This document shows positions 46,411 to 64,000 of a stretch of 64,000 nt of DNA, in pieces. This DNA is from Membranipora membranacea. Taxonomy: Eukaryota > Bryozoa > Gymnolaemata > Cheilostomatida > Membraniporidae. The notes under the pieces were generated by a model. It saw only the letters and a list, made by a program, of their open reading frames with translations. It was not told the origin of the DNA and did no database searches. The stretch lies in contig OU612066.1 of the NCBI GenBank assembly GCA_914767715.1, positions 17,055,001-17,119,000 on the forward strand, in the 5' to 3' direction. Within the stretch, counting starts at the first letter, position 1. Every line of letters starts with the position of its first letter. Both the position numbers and the translations under genes were made by a program.

Positions 46411-47771
46411 CACCATTTTGACCAAGCATCAACAGCAATATTTTGGTGATTGCTATCAAGATGGCCTTGCTGGTAACAATAATGCCTTGAGAGACAACAA
46501 AGGATAGGAGCTTCAAGGACAGTTGGGTTACAACAAACAATAATAAATAAATACAAACAACAATCCCAACCTACTAACACTCTAACAAATCTTCCAATTT
46601 ATGATTGGATTTGTGTGATATTCTGGTTTCAGATGACAACTATTTTATGAAGGACAACCCATTTTACACAAATTGATGGTTTGGAAACCCACTGGTCCCA
46701 AAATATGGAGGGAATTCCCTTTGAGAACAGAAAAATCATGAAAACAATTTTCCACAAAAACATTTTATAATGACCTTGAACCCTTTTGTTTTTATAGCTA
46801 GTCAACTTTCACATGGTTAAGTAGTCAATTTGAAGAGTTGTCTCCCTTTTACAAATGATACACAACTTCTGTGTGCAGGCAAGCTTACACTGGTTACAGC
46901 AGGGAGGGTGGGAGAGGAACTTCATGGAAGTGTACACTGTACACCCTATTAAAGTAGAGAAAATTTATCACCACTGTGGTGGTGGAGTGATACTGTATCG
47001 GGTGCCAAGGCAACCTTGGAGAGTGCACCCTATTGGAGTAGGCCATAAGATTGAGGTATCGGCGATACATATCCCTGTGTCTCATAACATTATATTTCTG
47101 TGCATCGTTGTGCACAATTAAACCCTATCAAAATATTGTTCAAAAATCATTCATTTATTGCCAGATCCCCATAGGTTCATCTTCTATGCAACTTTCACAA
47201 CAGCAAGTCTTGAGGATGCTATGTTTTTGGATGGTATAATTACAATGCACAACAAAATCACCTTTGTTCAGAGTATCTTACTGTGAAGTATTTATTTCTA
47301 CAACATACAGATTATTGCAATTTCAGGTTAGCATAGGTAAGAGTTGAGCTATGACAAGTATCTATAATTGATATATTGTATAACATGATACTGAAAAGGG
47401 AATGATATTGGACGGGAAATAAAAATTTGGTATTATTGTATTTTGAAAATTTTGTGTAAGGTAATAAGAATAAGTTATGTTTGAGATCACAGTTTGATAA
47501 TTTGAGCAGAACAAAAAAAAGAAGTTTGTGCGGACGGATGGAACAAATAAATAAAATCACATAAGCAAGTATTATAAAGAATAATTATTTTGGTGAGGGA
47601 CGGTCGATAATACAGTGTGAAAAAATTAGCTACTCAGTAATAAATACTAGCTAAGATAAATATTGGTATAACATTACAATAAGGAACATATTAACAACAA
47701 AAAAGGACCAACAAGAAATATGACAATGTTGCCTTCTGTAGAAAACAACACTTTAGTCATGTTTGATCGAT
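46411..47771. other. 3' flank of the RFX gene
   Basis: No gene was seen. The sequence is AT-rich, with a short stretch near 46900-47045 containing inverted pieces such as GTGTACACTGTACAC and GGTGCCAAGGCAACCTTGG. The RFX 3' UTR and polyadenylation site should be here; TTTATT occurs near 47150 and 47290 on +. Confidence 0.45.
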
Positions 47772-50700
47772 TCATTGTAACGAATTGACAGCTACACCAA
47801 GTGGGTCGGTTATGTCCTGTTTTATTCTCTTAGCCTGAGGACCACCATCTCCAGCTCCAGAGCTACTGTGAGGGAGGATGACCACAGTCTTGGTTCCAGC
47901 CAAGCTCCCAGTGTTGTTAGTATTCAAGGCTACAGCTGTGAGAGGTCTACTGGTACTGCCACCGTTCTGTGCCTCCTTTTGATTGGCCAGTTTAAGCTGA
48001 TCATTATTTTCTATGAGCTGAAAAAAGGAGACAGTAAGACGTATTGATGTAAGTTATATATAGCTGGTACAGATATTATATCAAGCATATAGCTGAAGCA
48101 GTGTCCTCACTTTATCTGACACCAAAGCTCTCATACCACAAGATACTTACTCGGGATAATTGATAAAAATATGAAATTGTGTCCTTTTTGTTAGTGATAA
48201 GACAACTCCGAAGTATGAGTCGAGGACTGAATCAATCAAAAACTGTTGTACATAAAACTCAGCAAAATTGCACAAAAACAAGGATGCACAGGCTAAACAA
48301 CAAGCAAATTAAACAGAGCCCAAAAGAATGCAATGATTTCCTTCACAAGTTGTCAAGTTCAATGATAAAAGAGTCGATTTTCTTGATATTGACGGTGTAT
48401 TGAAATAGCCTTGTCACGCGGCTACTTTTTCGGTTTGGGGAGTAACCGCGAGTAGCCACATGACAAGGCTAGTATCGAAAGGTGTTCATGTTAGACAAGA
48501 TAGTAAATAATTACCTCAGACATGACGGCGATAGGGGTCCGGGATGTAGCTGCTGCCACCTTGTGCTCCACCAGATAGAACATGTACTCATCATACAGCA
48601 GCCTGATCAGATGGAACGATCCAAAAGATGCAGCAGAGCGCAGAGTCAGATCTCTAATCACCATAGAACTGAAAAGTACAGAGCAACAACAAAAGTGAAA
48701 ATTTTGAAACATCACACAGAACAAGAAGTTGGGAAATCCTCTTGAGCCAATGAAATTTTAATCAAACATTTTTAATCAACCGATTCTCACCTATAGAACG
48801 ACCATTTGAGTAGAAAGTGCCTGGCAGCTTTGCTGTAATTCTCTGATCCATCATAAGGCTCAAGTACTCTATTCAGGACACTCTCGAGCCAGTCCTTCCA
48901 GTCCTCCAGTGAATGTTCACCTTGTAAGAAGTCCTTGAAGTCAGCTTGGATTTCCTCCACAATACTATCAGAGCACTGGCACACCCAAGCTGCTTGCTCC
49001 TAAATGGATAGAGGACAAAATGTGATGAATCAACAATTAATAAAGATCTATCTCGGTTCATATTAAAGATTTGTTCAACACTTGGATCTTTTTTATTCAG
49101 TGGGATTTAGAAGATGATGCAGTGTTCTAGACACTCATGAGTGGTGCAACATGTGTAATAGTTATATTGCTTCAAGCAATAACAATTGAATAAAAATTTC
49201 TCCATCTGTACCAAGGCAACCCATTTATGAAATTTGAACTTGCATAGCTACGAAGTGCTGGTTGTAGTTTATCGATCTTAAACCGTTTCTGCAATTTGAC
49301 TATCACCATTAAATATAAATACCTGTATGTGCGAGAAGTCGACTCTAGCGAGGTCGTTCATCATCTGCTGTATCTGAGCAGAGTTTACTAATACCGCTCT
49401 AGCTGCCTGTGCTAAGTGATTTAGTGATGTATATCGCCTCAGTGTCTGAGAGAAAGCTGACAGAGCAGTCAACTACAGGAGAAAAGGAGATAATATTTTA
49501 GTTTGGAAATTTCAAGTCAGCTGATCAGCTAAGCATCTCAACTTATATCATTGTTATGATAAATTCTTGAGACTATAATTATATATTAAAAGTTAAATCC
49601 ATTTTGTGATATTGCTAGATCATCGACAGCGATTTGCTTTTTCAAAAAAATAATGCTCGCGTTATATGATTATGGGTGCATTATAAGGCAGAACATGGCG
49701 AATACGGCATGATAGCGCGTTCGTTTCAAATCATGGCTTCAACACATACCTTAACTTTGAGAATTTCATCTGGTGCATTGACTAGAGCGCTTTTCAGCCA
49801 GCCTTCTAAACACTTGGCAAAGTTGCGTATAGCCTGAGTCAATGAGCCTGGAAGCATAAAAAAGTGTCATTCAATGATAAAAAGATTCCCAGAAGTCAAG
49901 AGTATCAAATCAACACAATGCTATATGCTATGCTATGAGCAGTACTTTACATATATATTATTCAATGAATGATGATTTACAGTCGTATGAAAGATTATGA
50001 CAGCGTGATACGAAAACAGTGTCAAGAAGACATAGCCAAAGCAATTACCAACACAACAGTATTAGCCTGTGGACTTAAGCCAAAGCTTACCAGGTATGGG
50101 ACGGAGTACATCTGGAATGAGCACCTCCACCAATGACTGATAGAAAGCATAGTCCATACTCTTCACAAATTTGTGTACTTCACTTAGCTGACAGAGAGCA
50201 TACAGCTTATCCTTGGGTAGACGAGCTTCTAGACTTGGTGTAATACTGCAGACAAAACATCATATCACATAAAGTAAACACAAATACATGCATGATATAC
50301 AGCTATGGCTAGGTATAATGAATTCATAGAATGTTTTCTTGCTTACACTTATATTGTTTTAGTCTGACAGTGCTTTCTATTTTTCTTAAATTAATACATC
50401 AAAGATAAACTGTGCAATCATAATAGCAGACAAGACATAATATGCAGAATAGGATTAGAAGAAGGTCTACATTGTGTACGTAGTGAATTAAACTGATCGT
50501 ATTTCCTACCTGGTAGGTTTTCTCCAAAAGGTCTGCCATTGCCTCTCAATGAGCGAGAATTGCAGATCAATGACCAACTCCAAGATTGCCTAAAATATTG
50601 AGATAGCATATCCCACTATTATTATGATAGAGGATGGTTGACTATCAAAGTTAGCTTGCTAATCAATGGTATGAAATTGTAAAAATCATCTGGTAATACA

Positions 50701-53700
50701 AGGTACTAGGAGAGTTCGCCAAGTAACAATACGCTCAGTTAGCCAAAGTTACAATAAGTAGCATATCTTACACCCACCTCACAGTGTTCCTTATACAGAG
50801 AGCTGAAAGAAGCAACATGCTGTTGAGTCACCCCCTCAGGTAGACTGTGTTTATCCACCACTAACTTAATGTCTATAGGTATGGCGTCGACAGCTGTGCC
50901 CAGGTACTGCTTATGCTTATCCTCTGCTGTCTGGCTCTGAGAGGAAGTGCCCTCTCCACCTGCCAACATCGGTTCTGACTATAAATAGAAACAGGATACT
51001 TAATATGTAGTTTTTCAGGTGAGACAACAGTCTTTTGATTAATAGAATGCCAAATGAACTTTATAAAAAACTTTATTTTAGATTTAAAAGTCTTTTAGTT
51101 ACCCCATCAACAATTAAATGGTACTTCGGGTTGAGCATGGCAGGCATGTGAGCAAGTTAGCTTTCCTCAACAAAATTTGGTTTTCTAAGAAATAATAACT
51201 GTATAAATGTGAGATAAGGTAAGGTAGCTTTTATTATTAAACGTTGTCAAAGACAAGTTACAAATGACTTTGTGATTCTTATAGTAACCAACCTTAGGTG
51301 TGACAGGGGCGGAGCCACCATCATCACTGAGGGCACTAGATTTGACTACTCTTCTCTGGGGATGAGTTGGTTGTCTCATTGCTACAGGTGTCTCATCTGG
51401 CATCAGCTGATTCAGTGTGCTGCTCGGCTTTAATCTGATACCGTAGTAGTGATATCTAGAGTTGCCTCTGCAAAACCAATAGACATATTCTGTGAAGTTT
51501 AATTTCTTCTCAATAGTTTCTGGTCCATTTACTGATATCATGATAAAAGAAAATAGACCAAGTACTACAGAGAAAAGAATAGATAAGTGATTATCAGACC
51601 TCTAAGCAGAAATTGTCTTTCAACATGCAAGACCTGATTTGACAAACAGCAATTAGAGGGTATTTATGCCTGTATTGAAATGATACATCAAAGGTACTAA
51701 TTAATTATGACTTTAATTTGGCTTAAATCTTTCAATCTCTGCACCAAGTTTTAGTATATTCAGTGATATGTAGTAATAATAACATGCACACTTTTAATTG
51801 ACTGGTATTAAAGTTTACACACCTTTGGCCAAGTCGTCTGGTTTTGAGATCTCTGAAGATCATCCTCACAAGTTTACCAAATGAAGCTGGATTGGACGGC
51901 TCTACACTCTCAGTCTGACAGTGGTGGATGTAGAAGTTATACAGAACACTACGGGGTAAGCTGACTCCATCGCATGGCTCAAAATTCTCTAATAACCATT
52001 TCACCTGTAAGTTTAGGAGCAGAATTAGAGCAAAATAAAAATCCAAAGATTTGTTTCAGAGAATCTACTCAATTATTGTCCTGTCAAAGCTTCCAAGCAG
52101 GGAAAGTGAGGTCCATCGTAGTGACAGTAGGGCAATCTGAACTATGCCCCACAAAAACAGAGAGTCAATATCACTCTATTTTGGTCCTACAATTGGGTAG
52201 AGTGGGGTTGTTAACGGATGATAACGACTGACTTGGATTATCGAATAAATTCTTATTTTATTTTTGCCACAACCTGGCACAAAAGTCACTGACAAAAAGG
52301 ATTGTTATAAAAGTTACACCACTTACAGTAGCCGGTGCAGCCCTGGTAGTGTGAGTTAAGGGGTAACCTTCACCATCCATAGTCCCTCCTTGTAAGAAGA
52401 ATGTCTGACCCATAACAATCTCCCCAGCACCTGAGTGGTACTGAGCCTACAATTGATGCAATATGAAATACTATTATTTTATTGTGAAATAATGGGATAT
52501 AAACAAAGTTGGCTAGATTGTTCTCTTCTGTTCAGAATCCATGCTATGTCTTGAAATTCTAAACGCGATCAGATCACACTATATTGGATCACCCAATGTC
52601 TTTGGTTTCTGCAAACTAAAATTTATTTTTGGAAATATTGTCAAAATGCCAACTTGGAAAATATTTACAGAACAGGTGCAAAGTGATAGACTGGCTTTTG
52701 TCAGTGAAATATTTCTAGATCAAAATGATCATGATAATATACATACCGCGCTTGGAGAGGCATAGTTGTATGAGGCTGTGTTATGATAACTTTCCGGGGC
52801 ATATTGGTATTGCCTGAGAAATAAATGACATATTTAAAAAAAGTGTGAATAATGTAAAATTATGTGAAGATATATTGTATAATTCATGTGCCATTATTAG
52901 GGATTTACGAATTTCATTATAGAATATCAGGACATTTCATACTTTCGGACATAATTCTCAACTTTTGACATCAAAGGATAGCATGAGAGGATAACTACCA
53001 CTTGGATACTTACACATTGGCACCAGCGGGCTGATTGTTTGTTGTGTAGACTACAGTGTCAGCGGTGTTAACTGGTCTGCCGGCAGCGTCCACATACTGT
53101 ACTGCTGATGTTCCGTATGCTGAACTGGATGTGTGCTCTCCTGCTGCCTGATTTGCATTAGCTCCAACAGCTATGAAGATAAACCATAATTACCATGGAA
53201 AAGGCGTTTCAGACAATCCGTTTGAAACAAAATAATTTGTTCGACATGGATAATGTATCCACTGGAAACTGACGCATTACATATGAAATAATCCATGTAT
53301 CAAATTCTCGTCAAAACATATAGGCTATGACATACACAATTTGCATTGTATCCATGTATATTATTGTCCTCTCATTGACATTGAGAAGACAACTCATGAT
53401 TATTTCAGCACCATTTTTTTAGATATTACTCATTCCCACAACAGAGGTGACAATGTAAGATATATTTCATTTATTCATTATCATGTGTTCGTAACATGGA
53501 CTAAACAATATTGGGAGATATTATAATTATGAATACAAACCTGTCACAATATACTGCTGTTGAGATGAGCTAGTTGTATTCTGAGCTGCTGCCGGTTGTA
53601 TGATTGTAGTCCCTTTACTTTGAGTGACGACAAATTGTTTGCCACCAGAAGACAAGGACACCCCCGATCCTGTCACAAGTATCTTCTTTTGACCGGAAAC

Positions 53701-53727
53701 AAAATGGTCGACAGATTTGTCCATCAC
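47772..53727 (-). CDS. RFX: RFX-family transcription factor (RFX1/2/3-like), 14 coding exons, 726 aa
   Basis: Coding exons join in phase: 53727-53541, 53170-53014, 52813-52747, 52446-52327, 52004-51823, 51467-51293, 50978-50778, 50589-50510, 50245-50091, 49847-49750, 49472-49323, 48999-48791, 48668-48515 and 48017-47772 (TGA), 2181 nt. Residues 1-177 are Gln/Ser/Thr-rich, like an activation region. The winged-helix DNA-binding domain spans about residues 178-255 ([52 protein letters not shown]). Then follow the conserved B, C and dimerisation regions ([50 protein letters not shown]). RFX1-3/DAF-19 proteins bind X-box DNA and drive ciliary genes. A 5' UTR exon may lie at 54735-54850. A palindromic mini-element occupies the last intron. 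Assignment to the RFX1/2/3 group is firm; the exact paralogue is not. Confidence 0.95.
48406..48471. mobile_element. palindromic mini-element, TAGCCTTGTCACG family, copy 2
   Basis: Left end TAGCCTTGTCACGCGGCTAC, identical to the copy at 13965; right end ATGACAAGGCTA. Flanking 9-bp duplication GTATTGAAA/GTATCGAAA has one mismatch. It lies in the last intron of the RFX gene. Confidence 0.85.
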
Positions 53728-55308
53728 GCCTCAATCCTCTGTAGGCTGATGCTACAATCACAATTACAGCAACTTATTTATGTTGAAAAACCAAACTGTT
53801 GAAGGAAACTATATGATCAACTGTCACCGTAGTATTCATAGATGTGTAATATTATGTGTGTGTGTAATATTGTGCGCGTATTTCAATGTAAGTACACATC
53901 AGGTTACTAGATCTGAGGAGATTGATCGCATTCTTCAGGGGATAGGTTGGAGTTCAAATAAGACATCATGCTAGCTCGATTTACTGATACTTGTTGGATC
54001 GTTTTATTGCCAACAACATTACAAGCAAAAATATGCGCTTTTACCTCAGGCAGGATCAATTTGATTCACAAACCAAAAAGCCAAGTCCCAAATAATATTG
54101 ATTTATAAGTGAAGCATCAGACATATTGAAAAATATTCCTGGAAGGGGATATGTATCCATTTGAAATGTGTTAGAATGAGATTTATCCCAAAACTCTCAA
54201 GTGTGGAATCGTAGTAGCTACTAAGAAGTATGTGAAGAGCGACAGACTTTGTATATAGATACAACTTAATCTTCATTGATAACTGGGCTTTGAATCGTCA
54301 ATCACTTTTATTGGTAGGTCGAGCAACTGGACCAGTTGTCTGGTGCTGATCATCGTGTGGCATGTCAACCGAAAGATAATGTGGATGGTTTGATATGTAT
54401 ATATCGGCCCTACTGGCCATGGATGCAATAACTAGAAAGACAGCTTTTCCTTTTGTGGACAGTCATTACTACATATAGGTAGCAATGAACAATCTTCAAA
54501 ATATTCTCCATCAAATTACAAAGGATTCACTGTCTAAAAAGCCATCACATTAGCCTATAGCCAAGCCCAATGCAGTCATCACATTGCTCATCTTTCTTTC
54601 ACAAACTTTCAAAAATGATCATCTTTTATTCTATAATATATCAATGATAGTTGATGTATGATAGCATAGCAAGACCTTGGTCCATGGTATAGATACCCAA
54701 GACATCATAACACTTGTACTATATTGAAAAAATTACCTTAGAGTCGCATAGGAACAGGAGCTCAGCAACTGTAGTCAAATCAGCAACGGTGACTATGGAG
54801 AGCACAGGTGATCCTTCAAAGTGTTTATAGCAACTGTTGTCAGACGCTGATAATGAGTTGATAGATTACTGCCCCTAAGATAAATAAAGTGTTGTGAGAA
54901 ATTCCTGGACCTAAAACTTAACTGAGTCGTCATATAAGAAATAAAAAATGTTGTTTATATCAAATTTAGTTCATAATAACACTAAAAATGGATGTTATGA
55001 TGATATTTAACCATAAGTTTTGTGGCGGAGTTATATTTTTGGAATTTCAATTCCACAACATCCTGTTTGAATGAATACTCGGTATCCCCATTTATAATCA
55101 CCGAGAAACCATAACCGATAGTAGACAATGCTGATAAAGGTTCTATTTCCTCTGAGACCAATAGCCTCAGACTTTGAACATATTGAGATGAAATTTCTTG
55201 GGGCTGGATAGGTGTTTGTCCTGTAGATGTGTATGTACAACAGCTAAGGTCGACTGAAAAAAAAATAAATAAAAGAAAGCAGCATTTTTTCCAGAGTTTT
55301 CAGATATA
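53728..55308. promoter_or_regulatory. divergent RFX / ecdysoneless promoter region
   Basis: The two start codons face away from each other across 1581 bp. On the minus strand, a segment near 54735-54850 ends in a good donor (GACTCTAAGGTAATT) with no ATG-led frame, a candidate RFX 5' UTR exon that could splice to the acceptor CATCAGCCTACAG just before the RFX start. On +, an acceptor-like TTTTCAG just upstream of the ecdysoneless ATG suggests a 5' UTR intron there too. No TATA box was identified. Confidence 0.5.
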
Positions 55309-63075
<7,767 letters not shown>

Positions 63076-63082
63076 TAATAAA

Positions 63083-64000
63083 TGTCAGACCGACGCTATG
63101 TTGTGATCTTATTTGTGCAATCACTTCATCGCTCTCGACCATGATGGAAAGTACCCATCCATTAAAATTGTCAGAACAAACGGCCATAGAAACTAAACAA
63201 ACAGTTGAGATGGTGAAATGAGTAAAAAAGTAATTGTTGCAATCATACTGAATGGTGAATGGTGAATCATACGAACTTGATCTATAGCTGGGATGGGATT
63301 TGTTGGGATTTTAAAAACTTCTTACTGTTGTATATTTTTTGGAAAATAAATTTCTGCAAGTCATTCTATTTGATTTTTTTTTTGACTTCATATGATCAAG
63401 AAAATGAGTCGCTCATTCATTCCTACCACGTGATATTGCTCTCAACGCATTCACCATACGCTTGTTGCTCGTTGCTATTAACTGTTCAACTAAAACCTTT
63501 TCTACATAAATGTTGTTTGCTTTTTTGTATATTCAGACTTTTTCTGATGTCCGGTAAGAGCTCAAAAACCACTATCTGTTTTGCAATCAAACTTTTATTA
63601 GGCCCTGTTTCCAAGCTCTTCTAGCAATATTGTATTGCAAGAAAACATTCGCTTATCCAGGTCAATGGAAATGCTTCCCTTTTTCATTGGAATAAATATC
63701 CTCCACCTTATATTATTGTAGGTTGTGTGAGTCTTTAAGAAGAAAATTATCCAAACAAAAGCGTGAGCTCTCCACTGAATGTCGATGTTAGTAATTGATG
63801 TTAGAAGTGGTGGCTCTGTCGGTTAGAGCATTAACAATGGGTTTTGAACCTGATTTGACGCAGTAATTGCAATATCTCGCTCCCCCATGCTAGGGGATGT
63901 GGGATGTGAACAATGAACTAAACCTTTAGTTCATTGATGTGAATGGATCTTGGATATTAACCAGCATTGAACCAGCATCTCCAATCACTATAACTGTTGC
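63083..64000. other. downstream of ecdysoneless
   Basis: AT-rich sequence, no exon seen. A tRNA-like string GGCTCTGTCGGTTAGAGC with a weak B-box (GTTTTGAACCTGA) at 63808-63860 could be a decayed SINE or tRNA relic. Confidence 0.4.

Overview
The window is nuclear DNA of an invertebrate metazoan. Genes have many small exons with GT-AG introns of roughly 0.1-2.5 kb. Orthologues of three animal genes are recognisable (an RFX transcription factor, EI24 and ecdysoneless), and the sequence between them is AT-rich and full of non-LTR retrotransposon debris, DNA-transposon pieces, short palindromic elements and satellite-like arrays. The transposable elements and the nucleotidyltransferase-TPR paralogues would suit a sponge or cnidarian, but I cannot fix the phylum by eye. 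Nothing looks prokaryotic. Exon models were built by hand from splice sites, reading-frame phase and protein similarity, and all five multi-exon models close in frame.

Layout: 1-6.1 kb holds a possible last exon of an upstream gene, then an uncharacterised 4-exon gene on + (2157-6070). 6.3-14.4 kb is copy A of a tandemly duplicated block. It carries nucleotidyltransferase-TPR gene A (-, 9181-12841) with a 639-bp transposon in its intron, plus a broken TPR gene on +. 14.4-31.15 kb is a mosaic inserted between the duplicated copies: a frameshifted ORF, an AT-rich 83-bp satellite whose end can fold into a hairpin, a tRNA-derived SINE, a broken cut-and-paste transposase, a second satellite array, a DUF4806-like gene fragment and LINE remnants on both strands. 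31.15-31.64 kb is a stray copy of the EI24 3' end. 31.65-39.7 kb is copy B with nucleotidyltransferase-TPR gene B (-, 33200-36195), interrupted by a LINE whose ORF starts with an RNase H1-type hybrid-binding domain.

The right third is ordinary gene space: EI24 (-, 9 exons, 40112-44648), a LINE fragment (45.7-46.4 kb), an RFX1/2/3-type gene (-, 14 coding exons, 47772-53727) and ecdysoneless (+, 14 exons, 55309-63075). RFX and ecdysoneless are head to head with about 1.6 kb between start codons.

The main structural inference is one tandem duplication. It ran from just 3' of the first gene to inside the last exon of EI24, and gave two nucleotidyltransferase-TPR genes plus an EI24 tail fragment at the junction. 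Copy A was later opened by about 16.7 kb of mobile DNA, and copy B by a 2-kb LINE. Several small palindromic elements with perfect or near-perfect 8-9 bp target duplications show a further active class of non-autonomous DNA element.
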